A stretch of DNA of 64,000 nucleotides from JAXMAR01 sp046350295. GTDB taxonomy: Bacteria; Planctomycetota; Planctomycetia; Gemmatales; Gemmataceae. The translations under genes and the position numbers were made by a program. The stretch spans positions 1 through 64,000 of the forward strand of contig JAXMAR010000001.1 in assembly GCA_046350295.1 (NCBI GenBank). The letters run 5' to 3'. Below, piece after piece: positions 8,507-17,360 of this stretch. Position 1 is the first letter of the stretch; each line of letters starts with the position of its first letter. The notes below the pieces were generated by a model. The model did no database searches. It was not told the DNA's origin and was given only the letters and a program-made list of their open reading frames with translations.

Positions 8507-10633
8507 TCATTTCCCGAACAAGTTGACCTGCGCCGGCGCGTTCTTCAACTTGAACCTCGCCGCAAACTGACTCGGCGTGTACGTCTCCTGTCCCGTCGTT
8601 CGCTGAACGACGTACACCAGCTCTCCCTCCGCGACCGGCGCGCGGTAGTGGCCGTCGAAGTGCACCGCCATCAGCTGGTCATCTTCCGCCAACAGCAGGC
8701 CGCGAAGTTTGCCGGCGACGGCGTCGAAGAATCGCACCGTCCGATCCTGACTGCTCACGCCCACCGTCAAGCCCGTCCCGGTCCAGCTCACGCGCACGAC
8801 GGGGGCCATCGTGGGCAGGCTGAAGAGCTTCTTGCCTCCCTTCGGCTCCCAGAGCTGCATGGTGTGGTTGCCGCGCCCCGCCGCGACCGCTTGCGCCCTG
8901 GGCGACCAGGCCAGAGCGGTGACGTCGGGCGGACCGCCGGGCTCTTTCAGCGTGTGCATGAGCCTGCCGGACTCTTCCTGCCAGATCAATACGTCGCCGT
9001 TGCGCTGGCCGCCGGCGACGCGGGCGCCGTCGGGTGACCAGGCGACCGACGCCATCTCATGCGTTCCCCTGAAATGACGCTCGATCTTGCCGGTGCGAGC
9101 ATGCCACAGTGTCACTGCGTCTTCTTCGCCGTTGGATAACAGCAAAGCGGACGAGCCCGGCTTCCATGCCAGCGCGGTCACGTTCATGGCGCCGCCGCTC
9201 AGCGTGCGCAGCACTTTGGCCGACGGCGCGTCCCAGATCAGGACCTTCTTGTCGGCGTCCGCGGAGGCGACCGTCTTGCCGTCCGGCGCCATCGCCACGG
9301 CGAGGACCGCCGCCTTGTGCTCGGCGAACGTTTGCGTCAGCTTGCCGGTCGCGGTTTCCCAGAGCCGGACCGTCTTGTCGTGCGACGCCGTCGCCAACGT
9401 CTTGCCGGTCGGCGCCACGGCCACGGCGCTGATGGGGCCGGTGTGCCCCTCCAGAAAACGCAGCCGCTTGCCGGTGTCGATGTCCCATTGCGTCAGCTTC
9501 AGGGCGCCGATGCCCGTGACGACGATCTTGCCCCCCAGCCACAGAGGCGGCTCCGTGCCGGCGAGGTTCTCGAAGCGACGGACCGTCTTGGCCGTCGCGC
9601 GGTCATGGACCGAAAACGACGTCGAGGCGCCGGTGATGAACGTCGAGAAATCGGCGTTGACGGCCAGCGCCTGGGCATCGAGCGCGGCAATGGTGGTCTC
9701 GCATTTGGCGTCCCCAACGTCCCAGATCTTGATGCCGTCCGATTGCATGGTCGCGAGCCGCTTGCTCCCCTTGGCCCAGGCCAGCGCGAACCCGGCGGCT
9801 GGGAGCGTTTGCACGAGCTTGCCGCCGGCGCCGTCGAAGATCTGCGTCTCCTTGGCCGTCCCGCCCGCGAGCAGCTTGCCCTCGGGGTCCCAGGCGGCTA
9901 GGAAGGCGGGGTTCTGGGGGCGCCGACGGTCCGCGTCACCTTGTTCTTCTCGGCGTCCCAGATCTGCAGCGGCAACGTCTGGCCGACGAGGGCGACGCTC
10001 TTGCCGTCCGGATGCCAGGACATGCCCACGATGGCCCGCCCCAGCTCCGGCGCGCGCTTGAAGCCGGTGAGCGTTCCAGCAGGAAAGAGCGCCGCTCTGC
10101 CCGCCCGATGCGACAACGGTTTTCCCGTCCGGCGCCCAGCTCACGAGCGTGACCTCGGCCGGATGCCCTTTCAAAACGCGCAACGGCCGGCCGGTGCGCG
10201 TGTCCCAGAGCCGGACGGTGATGTCGTAGGTCCCCGCCGACGCGAGCGTGTTACCGTCGGGCGACCAGTCGAGGCCGCTGACATAGCTGTTGTGCCCGAT
10301 CAAAGCCCGCGTCAGCTTGCCGGACTCCACGTCCCAGATGCGGATGGTCCCGTCGAGCCCGCCCGTCGCCAACGAGCGGCCGTCCGGACTCAGGGCGTAA
10401 CGCCAGATGGCTCCGCGATGGCGTCGCGACTCCAGCGTCCATCCCATGACGCCGGTGAGCGGCAGCGGCTTGGTGACCAGGGCGCGGCCGCTGAGCGGAT
10501 CGCCCGGGGCGAGCTCGAGATGCTCCGCCGGAATCTCCACGGTTGGAGGCCGCGTCGGACCGCCCGCGAACGCCGTGGCGCCAAGCCAGAGCATAACGAC
10601 AACAAAGCCGGCCCATCTGCTCGCCTTACGCAT
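8507..10633 (-). CDS. Secreted WD40-repeat protein with an out-of-frame middle
   Basis: About 708 codons from MRKASRWAGFVVVMLWLGAT (signal peptide, start 10633). WD40 blades are plain: YALSPDGRSLATGGLDGTIR then IWDVESGKL; LDWSPDGNTLASAGTYDITV; AVAPTGKTLATASHDKTVRL then WETATGK; AMAPDGKTVASADADKKVLI; and so on to a C-terminal TYTPSQFAARFKLKNAPAQV. Between about 10085 and 9915 the frame turns into Arg/Gly-rich nonsense, while another frame there encodes a proper blade (SWHPDGKSVALVGQTLPLQI then WDAEKNK). Two compensating single-base slips explain this. The protein is probably a periplasmic scaffold; no enzyme domain is seen. It shares its direction with the PQQ-like gene upstream, 28 bp away. 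Confidence 0.85.
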   Translation of the reverse strand: MRKASRWAGFVVVMLWLGATAFAGGPTRPPTVEIPAEHLELAPGDPLSGRALVTKPLPLTGVMGWTLESRRHRGAIWRYALSPDGRSLATGGLDGTIRIWDVESGKLTRALIGHNSYVSGLDWSPDGNTLASAGTYDITVRLWDTRTGRPLRVLKGHPAEVTLVSWAPDGKTVVASGGQSGALSCWNAHRLQARAGAGAGHRGHVLASGRQERRPRRPDVAAADLGRREEQGDADRRRPQNPAFLAAWDPEGKLLAGGTAKETQIFDGAGGKLVQTLPAAGFALAWAKGSKRLATMQSDGIKIWDVGDAKCETTIAALDAQALAVNADFSTFITGASTSFSVHDRATAKTVRRFENLAGTEPPLWLGGKIVVTGIGALKLTQWDIDTGKRLRFLEGHTGPISAVAVAPTGKTLATASHDKTVRLWETATGKLTQTFAEHKAAVLAVAMAPDGKTVASADADKKVLIWDAPSAKVLRTLSGGAMNVTALAWKPGSSALLLSNGEEDAVTLWHARTGKIERHFRGTHEMASVAWSPDGARVAGGQRNGDVLIWQEESGRLMHTLKEPGGPPDVTALAWSPRAQAVAAGRGNHTMQLWEPKGGKKLFSLPTMAPVVRVSWTGTGLTVGVSSQDRTVRFFDAVAGKLRGLLLAEDDQLMAVHFDGHYRAPVAEGELVYVVQRTTGQETYTPSQFAARFKLKNAPAQVNLFGK

Positions 10634-10661
10634 GGCAACCTCTTCATTCACCGGGGTCGGT

Positions 10662-12732
10662 CTAAGGCTCCCCGATGCAATAAAGATATCGCTCGCCCCG
10701 GATATACAATCGGTTTCCGTCCGCGACGGGCGGCGAATAGCCGGTCGTTTCGTCCCGGGACCGGCCACCAACGATCCAGCAACGTGGCGATGTGATTCCT
10801 TCCCACCTGCTTGAACGCAGGGCCGGTCTCCAGGACCGTGCCATTCCCTGGTTGTCCTGGATGACGATGTGCTTGCCGAGCAGCGTCGGGCCTGCCGCCA
10901 CGGGCAAGGCGTTGTAATGGAACAGACCGCTCAGCTCCGTGTCCTTGTGGAACTGCAGCTTCTTCCCTTGAGGTCGAACGCGTAGAGCGTCGAATAGATG
11001 TCGACCGTGCAGGCCAGGTCGCCCACCACCAGAGGCGACCTGGCCGTGGAGCGGTCCCGGCGCTTGCCGTCCGGCTCGCGCGGCACGCCCGACGGGACGC
11101 CCAGTTCCGACCGCTCCGGCTCCCACGCCTCCCCTTCACGCCGGTGAAATCGAGGACAAGCAGATGCCGCGCGCATAGCCGCGCAGACAGACGGTGCTCC
11201 CCAGGATGACGCCTGGCTCAGCTCGAGCGCCCCTCCCGCTTCGGCTCCCGGTACAGCATTTTGCCGTCGCGGGCCCGGACGACGTTGCCCAGGGAGCTGA
11301 CAAAGACCGGTACGCCGCCGATCCGACCGGCCAGGAGCGCGCCGTTGCTCAGATCGATCTTTTTCTGTTCCCAGCGGACCTTGCCGGTCTGGGCGTCCAG
11401 GCCGATCAGCTTGCCGAGATAGACGGCGAACGTGCCATCCGCGAGGGCCGGCGAAGAAGAGTAGGAGAGGTTGTTGGTTTCGATGCGCGTGATCCAGCGC
11501 CGCTTCCCCTCCAGATCGTAGCAGGCGGCGACGCCGTTGCCGCACCAGACCCAGACGTGCTTGCCGTCGCTCAGCGGCGACGGGGAGGTGAAGCCGACGA
11601 TGCCGAAGTGCGCCTCGAAATGGCCGTCCGCTTTCCAGGCGAAGCGGTCGGGGTCGATCTCCATCAGCGTCCGTTGCAGCCGCGTCCGCAGGTCGAGGCG
11701 TTTGACGAAATCGCCTTCTTTCCGCAGCGCCGCCAGCAGCGGTTCGATCTTCTCCTTGTAGGCCGGCTTCGCCGCGCGCTCTTCCGGCGTCAGCGCCTCG
11801 TAATAGTTGTTGGCGGCGGTCCAGAGGATCTTGCCTGTCTCCTTGTCGAGGCAGAGCAGCTCATCCGGCTCGGCCATGACGAAGACGCGGTTGCCGACGA
11901 TGAGCGGCGCGGCGTTGCTGCGCTGCGGCAGCTCCGTCATCCAGCGGATGTTCTTGCTCTCGTAGGGCACGCTCGGCAGGTCCAGCAGGCGCAGCAGGAA
12001 CGTTTGCCGATTCCAGCCCGCGTCTTCACGCGTGAACGAGGTGAGCCGGAGGAGCAGCCGGTTCCACCCCGGCTTGAGCTCGAGGTCGAAGCGCGGCGAC
12101 GGCGCGACCATCTCCCGGCAAAACTCCGCGCGGCTGAAAGGGTAATAGGAGCCGAGCGAGGCTTTGCGATCGGCTGAGCGATAGACTTCGACGCCGTTGA
12201 GCCAGGCCGTCATGCCATGCGTGTGATCCACGACGGCGCGGATCGTCCCCCCCTTGGGCGTGTAGAGATAGGTGTGGGCATAGGCGGCCTGATTGGGCTT
12301 GGCGGCGCCGATGACGCTCGCCAGGTCGGCGATCGGCGGCGTGGCCGGCCCGAACGCCCAGCGATCGTCGAGCGGCGCGGCCATGGTCTTCCAGACTTGA
12401 TCGCCCGCCTTGTCGCCCGCGCTCGGTCGCACGGTAGCTTCGTCGAGTCCCTTCAACGACTCCGCCATCGGAAAAGGACCTACGACCAGCCAATCGCGCA
12501 CGATGCCCTTCGCGAGCGAGGCGCCATCAACCTTCTCGCCGGGCCGATTGGGACAAGCGCGTAAGTCGGCGATGACGCCCTTGGGAATGCGGTACCATTC
12601 GAGCGGCGGCCTGGCCTCGGGCCACAAACCGGTCCCGTTGCCGCGCCAGCCGTTCGCGACGTCTCCCGGTTCCCCGCCGCGCGCCAAGGAAACCAGCAAG
12701 CCGCACAACAAAACGGAAATAAAGCGACTCAT
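10662..12732 (-). CDS. PQQ-binding-like β-propeller protein, 3' part broken by several frameshifts
   Basis: Starts MSRFISVLLCGLLVSLARGG (signal peptide). The first 500 codons are intact: a DWLVVGPFPMAESLKGLDEA region, a carbohydrate-binding-like sandwich (YLYTPKGGTIRAVVDHTHGM then TAWLNGVEVY), and PQQ-like blades with LLCLDKETGKILWTAANNYY and LIGLDAQTGKVRWEQKKID. From about 11225 to the stop at 10662 the conserved sequence hops between frames at least five times (LVVGDLACTVDIYSTLYAFD; then LQFHKDTELSGLFHYNALPV; then GPAFKQVGRNHIATLLDRWW; then NRLYIRGERYLYCIGEP). This is the densest cluster of slips in the window, so it is either a decaying 3' end or a poor consensus. Such proteins are exported; no PQQ enzyme residues were identified. 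Confidence 0.8.
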
Positions 12733-12832
12733 TCGAGAAGCCGCCTCTCTCAAGGCCGCCCCAAGGCATGAATGGTGTCGGCGCGACCGGCTGTGGCGCC
12801 GGCCCTCCGCACGCCAACCCGCTTTGCCGCGC

Positions 12833-14170
12833 TCACAGCTCCCAGCCCTTGCGATACTCGCGCCGGATGATGCGCGCCGCCTCCGGGGCATTGCGGCAGC
12901 GCAGGTTGTCGGCGTCCCACTCGATGCGCCGGCCGACCCGATAGGCCACGTTCCCCAGATGGTTGGCCTCTGTCAGCCAGCCGGAGTACTCGAAGTCGGC
13001 CAGCGTGGTCCCATCCCCCTTGCACGCCCGGATCCATTCCGCGTGATGCGCGCCCCGGATGCGCGGCAGCGTCGGCTCCGGCAGGCGCGCTTCGGCGAAC
13101 GCTCTCTCCGGCAGCAGCACGTGCCGGCTGTAATTGGAGAGCAGCATCCCCTTGTCGCCGATGAAGAGGTGGCCGTCGTTCCACTGGGGGATGCCGTTCT
13201 TGCGCCAGATCTCCGGCTTGTTCTCGCCCTGATGCCAGGTGAGGCGCACGGCCGGCATATCGCCGCGGGCCCCATACTGGTAGGTGGCGCTCATGGAGGC
13301 CGGCGCGATCTCGCGATGCGGCGGCGGTCCGCTGGCTTCAACGGTCAGCGGCGCGCGCAGGCGCAGGGCCCAGAAGGGCAGGTCGATGAAGTGGCTGCCG
13401 AGGTCGCTCATGGTGCCGCTGCCGAAGTCCCACCAGCGATACCACTTTGGTCCGGGGAAATAGACGTCGTGAAAAGGCCGGTGGGGCGCCGGACCGAGCC
13501 AGAGGTCCCAGTCGAGCCCCTTGGGGACCGGCGTCTCCCCTTTGGGGCGATCCTGAGTCGAAACGATGTCGTGGTTCCTCTTGGCCGCCTCCGCGCTTTG
13601 CCAGCCCCAGGCACGCGAGGTCCAGACGTGTACTTCACGCACCGGCCCGATGACATTGCCGCGGATCAGTTCGACGACGCGGCGATAGTTGTCGCCGGCG
13701 TGGATCTGGATGCCCATCTGTGTGACGACCTTGGCCTTGGCCGCCGCCTCGCGAACCTGCCGCGCCTCCCAGATGCCGTGCGTGAGCGGCTTCTCGCAAT
13801 ACACATGCTTGCCCAGCCGCAGCGCCGGCATCGTCGCGAACGCGTGAGTGTGCTCGCAGGTGCTTACGACGACGGCATCGAACTCCTTGTGATGATCGAA
13901 GAGCCGGCGAAAGTCGGTGGTTCGCCGCGCCTTGGGAAACTTGGCCGCCGCAGCGGCAAGGTTCCGCTCGTTCACGTCGCAGAGGGCGGTGATGTTCTCG
14001 CCGCCCACGGACGACAGATTCGCCGCCCCCCGTCCGCCGCAGCCGATCATGGCGATGTTGAGGCGACCGGGGGCGTCTTTGGCGCGGATGTAGTTGGGAG
14101 CGGCGAGAACCGGCGTCAGGACAGCGGCGCTAGTGGCGAGGAAACGACGGCGGGAGAAGTTGCGCGGCAT
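12833..14170 (-). CDS. Gfo/Idh/MocA family oxidoreductase, Tat-exported
   Basis: A 445-residue protein starting MPRNFSRRRFLATSAAVLTP; the twin-arginine motif SRRRFLATSA marks Tat export. A Rossmann NAD(P) motif follows (LNIAMIGCGGRGAANLSSVG), then the dinucleotide-side CEKPLTHGIWEARQVREAAA block typical of Gfo/Idh/MocA dehydrogenases. The C-terminal half has planctomycete-type HRPFHDVYFPGPKWYRWWDF and DLGSHFIDLPFWALRLRAPL. Members of this exported clade are thought to act on sugars or sugar derivatives in the periplasm, with a tightly bound cofactor. Start 14170 is chosen at the Tat leader. About 100 bp separate it from the PQQ-like gene downstream, so the two may be one transcript. Confidence 0.9.
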   Translation of the reverse strand: MPRNFSRRRFLATSAAVLTPVLAAPNYIRAKDAPGRLNIAMIGCGGRGAANLSSVGGENITALCDVNERNLAAAAAKFPKARRTTDFRRLFDHHKEFDAVVVSTCEHTHAFATMPALRLGKHVYCEKPLTHGIWEARQVREAAAKAKVVTQMGIQIHAGDNYRRVVELIRGNVIGPVREVHVWTSRAWGWQSAEAAKRNHDIVSTQDRPKGETPVPKGLDWDLWLGPAPHRPFHDVYFPGPKWYRWWDFGSGTMSDLGSHFIDLPFWALRLRAPLTVEASGPPPHREIAPASMSATYQYGARGDMPAVRLTWHQGENKPEIWRKNGIPQWNDGHLFIGDKGMLLSNYSRHVLLPERAFAEARLPEPTLPRIRGAHHAEWIRACKGDGTTLADFEYSGWLTEANHLGNVAYRVGRRIEWDADNLRCRNAPEAARIIRREYRKGWEL

Positions 14171-14254
14171 GGCAATTCCTTTTTCCAGGGACAAGACTGC
14201 TTTAGCCATCTTGGCCGATTTCAGGCGTGGCTGCGAGGGATTTCTTGCCGCGAG

Positions 14255-14935
14255 TCACGGCAAGCGCCGGGCCGGCCGTTTCTTCGGCTCCTTTTTGACC
14301 GCGAGCCGTGCCAGCACGTTTTCCACTCCCTTGCGCGCTTGCGACAGGCGCAGCGGGTCGTTCGTCATGACGAACTGGAAGTTCCCGGCCAGGAGCATGG
14401 CCTGCATCTCGAAGGCCGCCTGCGCGGCTTCCGCCTTGGGGTCGATCTCTCCGGCGGCCTGCGCATCGAGGATCCCCTGCTGGAACAGCGCGGACCACTT
14501 CTCCAGCACGCGGACCACGCTATCGCGCGCCGGGCCGGGGCGCGTATCGAGCTCCGAGGCGACTGCCGCGAAGAAGCACCCGCCCGGAAACACCCGGCGC
14601 TCCAGATGCGAAAGGAAGGCGTCCGCCAGCGCCCGCAGCCGTTCCGTTCCCGCGCGGGCTTGCGCCGCGGGCTGGAGCACTTCGCGCTCGAAGATCCCGG
14701 CCGCCGTCTCGATGGTCGCCAGCTCCAGCTCCTCCTTGGACTTGAAATGGGCGTACAGGCCGCTCTTGCTCATGCCGATCGCGGCGGCCAGGTCGCCGAT
14801 CGACAGGCCATCGAGGCCCCGCGTCGTCGCCAGCTGGGCGGCGGCGCCCAGGATGGTGGCGCGGCTCGCCTGCCCCTTCGAGGGCCGAGATTCTTCCGCC
14901 GGCGCGCTGTTTCTTTTCACAATGACAGGGTCCAT
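14255..14935 (-). CDS. TetR/AcrR family transcriptional regulator
   Basis: A 226-residue repressor starting MDPVIVKRNSAPAEESRPSK. The N-terminal helix-turn-helix is clear: ATILGAAAQLATTRGLDGLS then IGDLAAAIGMSKSGLYAHFKS. The C-terminal ligand domain (FPGGCFFAAVASELDTRPGP) resembles the TetR_C class seen in AcuR/NemR-like proteins, with a Cys that could sense reactive compounds; that sensing role is inference. It is divergent from mddA, with 83 bp between starts and two copies of a near-palindromic 12-mer in the gap, so it most likely represses mddA and itself. Confidence 0.9.
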   Translation of the reverse strand: MDPVIVKRNSAPAEESRPSKGQASRATILGAAAQLATTRGLDGLSIGDLAAAIGMSKSGLYAHFKSKEELELATIETAAGIFEREVLQPAAQARAGTERLRALADAFLSHLERRVFPGGCFFAAVASELDTRPGPARDSVVRVLEKWSALFQQGILDAQAAGEIDPKAEAAQAAFEMQAMLLAGNFQFVMTNDPLRLSQARKGVENVLARLAVKKEPKKRPARRLP

Positions 14936-14938
14936 GCC

Positions 14939-14997
14939 TTGACAATAGCACGATCGGTCGTAATAATCAAGAGCGTTGTAAGAGAACGATCGGTCGT
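14939..14997 (+). promoter_or_regulatory. Divergent promoter with two TetR-type operators
   Basis: A TTGACA box at 14939-14944 and TAATAA at 14961-14966, 16 bp apart, point toward mddA. The 12-mer ACGATCGGTCGT occurs exactly twice, at 14950-14961 and 14986-14997. It is a near-palindrome (ACGA and TCGT arms), as TetR operators are. The first copy fills the spacer between -35 and -10 and the second lies at about the start of the transcript, an arrangement expected to block RNA polymerase when the repressor is bound. The repressor's own start lies 15 bp to the left. Confidence 0.75.
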
Positions 14998-15018
14998 CCT
15001 TTTTTGTTGGAGAACCCC

Positions 15019-15822
15019 ATGGCCCGCCGCCTCCTGCTTCTCGCCTACGGCTCCCTCTGCTACGCCGCCACCCTCGCAATCCTCCTCTACGCCGTCGGCT
15101 TCATCGGCGGCTTCCTTACCCCCACCCGCCTCGACGATCCACGCCAGGGCTCCCTCGTCGCCGCCCTCGCCATCGACCTTGGCCTGCTGACGCTGTTCGC
15201 GCTCCAGCACAGCGGCATGGCCCGGCCCGCCTTCAAACGCTGGCTTACGCGCTTCGTCCCCGGCTCGGCGGAGCGGAGCACCTATTGCCTCCTTTCCTGC
15301 GCGGCGCTCTTCGTGCTCTTCTGGCAATGGCGCCCGCTCGGCGGCGTCATCTGGGAGGCGCACAGCGAAATCGCCCGCGCGGCCCTGTTCGCCGCGTTCG
15401 CCGCCGGCTGGCTGATGGTGCTCGGCGCCACGTTCCTCATCAACCATTTCGACCTGTTCGGCCTGCGACAGGTGTGGCTCGCCTTCCGCGGCGTTCCCTA
15501 CACGCCGCTGCCGTTCAGGACGCCGGGGCCCTACCGGATCGTCCGGCACCCGCTCTACGTCGGCTGGCTCACGGTGTTCTGGGCCGCCCCGACGATGACC
15601 GCGGCCCACCTGCTGTTCGCGGCAGGGACGACGGCGTACATTCTCCTGGCGATCCGCTGGGAGGAGCGCGATCTGGTCGCCAGCCTCCCGGGCTACGCCG
15701 CCTACCGCCGCCGCGTGCCCATGCTTCTGCCCCGCTTGCAGGTCGACCCGGCGCCCGCGGTCCCCGGCCTCCAGGCGAGCGGCGAGAAGAGAATTGCCGC
15801 AACAGAATCTGCGGCGATGTGA
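15019..15822 (+). CDS. mddA: Methanethiol S-methyltransferase (MddA/NnrU-like)
   Basis: A 267-residue polytopic membrane protein starting MARRLLLLAYGSLCYAATLA, with a GGAG box seven bases upstream. It has the MddA pattern: FALQHSGMARPAFKRWLTRF, then PGSAERSTYCLLSCAALFVL and FWQWRPLGG, LINHFDLFGLRQVWLAFRG, and near the end the isoprenylcysteine-methyltransferase-type SAM site GPYRIVRHPLYVGWLTVFWA and WEERDLVASLPGYAAYRRRV. MddA methylates methanethiol to dimethyl sulfide using S-adenosylmethionine in the inner membrane. Five to six helices are predicted. The neighbouring TetR gene is divergent and probably controls it. A generic isoprenylcysteine methyltransferase is the main alternative. Confidence 0.85.
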   Translation: MARRLLLLAYGSLCYAATLAILLYAVGFIGGFLTPTRLDDPRQGSLVAALAIDLGLLTLFALQHSGMARPAFKRWLTRFVPGSAERSTYCLLSCAALFVLFWQWRPLGGVIWEAHSEIARAALFAAFAAGWLMVLGATFLINHFDLFGLRQVWLAFRGVPYTPLPFRTPGPYRIVRHPLYVGWLTVFWAAPTMTAAHLLFAAGTTAYILLAIRWEERDLVASLPGYAAYRRRVPMLLPRLQVDPAPAVPGLQASGEKRIAATESAAM

Positions 15823-15856
15823 CGGGCTCGCGCCCTCACCATTGAGGGCGCTTGTT

Positions 15857-17278
15857 CTACCGCCCCTTCATCTCCGCCGTCATCTCGAGCAGGGCGTCGA
15901 GCATTTTCTCCGAAGCCGTCGGCTCCAGGCGGTTGGTGCCGAGCCAGGTTTCGTAGCCCCCCAGCTTGTGGTGCCGCGGCGTCGGCAGGTAGCCGTAGTA
16001 GCCGTGGTTCAGGGAAACCATGAACGCGGGGCGGATCGGACTGCGTTTCTTGTATTCCAGGCCGATCTCGCAGAAGATCTCGCACGGCATCGTCGCCAGT
16101 GCCAGGTCGCCGACGCGGAAGGCTTGCAGCGGCATCTTGAGCGTCTCGGGATGCGCGGCCATGCGCAGCGTCCGCTCGGCGTAGACCAGACTGAGGTCGG
16201 TCTTCCCCTTGACACGCGACTTCTCGGCGATCGTCTTCTTGGCCCAGGCGAGGAGGTCGGCGTCCGGACGGCGCGTGGCGATCGACGGCTCGCGATAGCG
16301 AGCGGCCAGCGCGACGTGGTCATGCCAGGTGACTCTGCCGAGAGCGGCGTGTACTTTCCCCGCCACGTCGTCCGCCACGTACTTCATCTGTTCATAAGGC
16401 TCCTTCTTGGGACGCGCCTTGCGGAAGTCGATGTTGTTGATGTCGCCGCTCGTGCCGTTCGCCAGCAGGGCGACGAAGGGAGGCGTTTGCCGCTCCGCCT
16501 TGAAGAGCCGCTCCATCTCGGCGCAGAACATGCCGTAGTAGTCGGCGGAGATGTGCCCCGGACCGACGCCGCCGACATAGTGCAACGAATAAGCGGCGAA
16601 AAGGCCGATGGGCGCCCCGGCCGGCTCGCGCAGGGCGATGAACGAGATCGTCGGGTCCGTCGGCCCCGCCGGCTCGACGAGGTCGGGACTCCCCACCGGC
16701 GGATTCATCTTCACCTTGTCGACCTTGCCGAACGGGTTGACGAGGAACTTGCTCCCCTCCTTGAGAACCCAGCGCCGGTTGAAGACGTGCTCGGGCGCCT
16801 CGGCCGACCCCCAGGCGATCTGCGCCGGCCGCAGCAGGTTGTGGGCGCGCTTGACGCCGTCGACGATACGGCGCGCGACAAAGCGCTGATATTCGTCCGG
16901 CCTGTCGGTGATCACGCGCGCATCCTTGCCCAGGGCGCTGCAAGCGGAGTGCGTATGCGTCGCCGAGATCAGGACATTGTCCGGCGGGATGCCGAGGTCC
17001 TTGTGAATCGAGGCGCGGGCCTCGTCGCTGACAAGACGATCGAGGCCGAGAAGGTCGCAGACGACGAAAACGAGCTTGACCTTCCCGTCGTCGAGCACGA
17101 GACAGCGAACGTGCAATTCGTCATGGATGTGCGTGGCCGGAAAGGGAGCGAAGCCGCCCACGATGTCGCCCCCCAGCGGAGGCGTGATGTTGCTGGTCGC
17201 CGCGCCCGCGCGAAAGGCTTGAGCGGAAGCGGCGAGCGGAGTCGTGCAAAGCATGAGGGTGATCAACAGGTAGCGCAT
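15857..17278 (-). CDS. Neutral/alkaline ceramidase-like secreted hydrolase
   Basis: A 473-residue protein with signal peptide MRYLLITLMLCTTPLAASAQ. The opening FRAGAATSNITPPLGGDIVG is the standard start of the neutral/alkaline non-lysosomal ceramidase-like domain, followed by a zinc-site ISATHTHSACSALG (His-x-His) and the FVALLANGTSGDINNIDFRK block. The C-terminal sandwich of true ceramidases is short or missing. In planctomycetes this family is widespread and probably hydrolyses amides or esters outside the cell; the real substrate is unknown. The gene is followed at 17291 (upstream side) by a dispersed palindrome. Confidence 0.82.
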   Translation of the reverse strand: MRYLLITLMLCTTPLAASAQAFRAGAATSNITPPLGGDIVGGFAPFPATHIHDELHVRCLVLDDGKVKLVFVVCDLLGLDRLVSDEARASIHKDLGIPPDNVLISATHTHSACSALGKDARVITDRPDEYQRFVARRIVDGVKRAHNLLRPAQIAWGSAEAPEHVFNRRWVLKEGSKFLVNPFGKVDKVKMNPPVGSPDLVEPAGPTDPTISFIALREPAGAPIGLFAAYSLHYVGGVGPGHISADYYGMFCAEMERLFKAERQTPPFVALLANGTSGDINNIDFRKARPKKEPYEQMKYVADDVAGKVHAALGRVTWHDHVALAARYREPSIATRRPDADLLAWAKKTIAEKSRVKGKTDLSLVYAERTLRMAAHPETLKMPLQAFRVGDLALATMPCEIFCEIGLEYKKRSPIRPAFMVSLNHGYYGYLPTPRHHKLGGYETWLGTNRLEPTASEKMLDALLEMTAEMKGR

Positions 17279-17290
17279 GGTTCTCCCAGT

Positions 17291-17315
17291 AGGTCCGGCG
17301 AGCCGAGCCGGACCT
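17291..17315. repeat. AGGTCCGGC palindrome, dispersed family
   Basis: AGGTCCGGC and GCCGGACCT arms around a 7-nt loop, between the ceramidase-like and DUF2330 genes. The same element appears twice, in variant forms, inside the tRNA array at 29573-29661. It is followed by an ATCCGCGTTCATCCGCG fragment that recurs at 31480. Confidence 0.65.
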
Positions 17316-17360
17316 GGCGTGACGATCCGCGTTCATCCGCGCAATCCGCGGCAAAAAGCA

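Noticed and set aside
12410..15190. A 926-codon plus-strand frame
   Set aside because: It lies opposite the Gfo/Idh and TetR genes, is Arg/Gly/Ala-rich with no domain, and is a product of high GC content.
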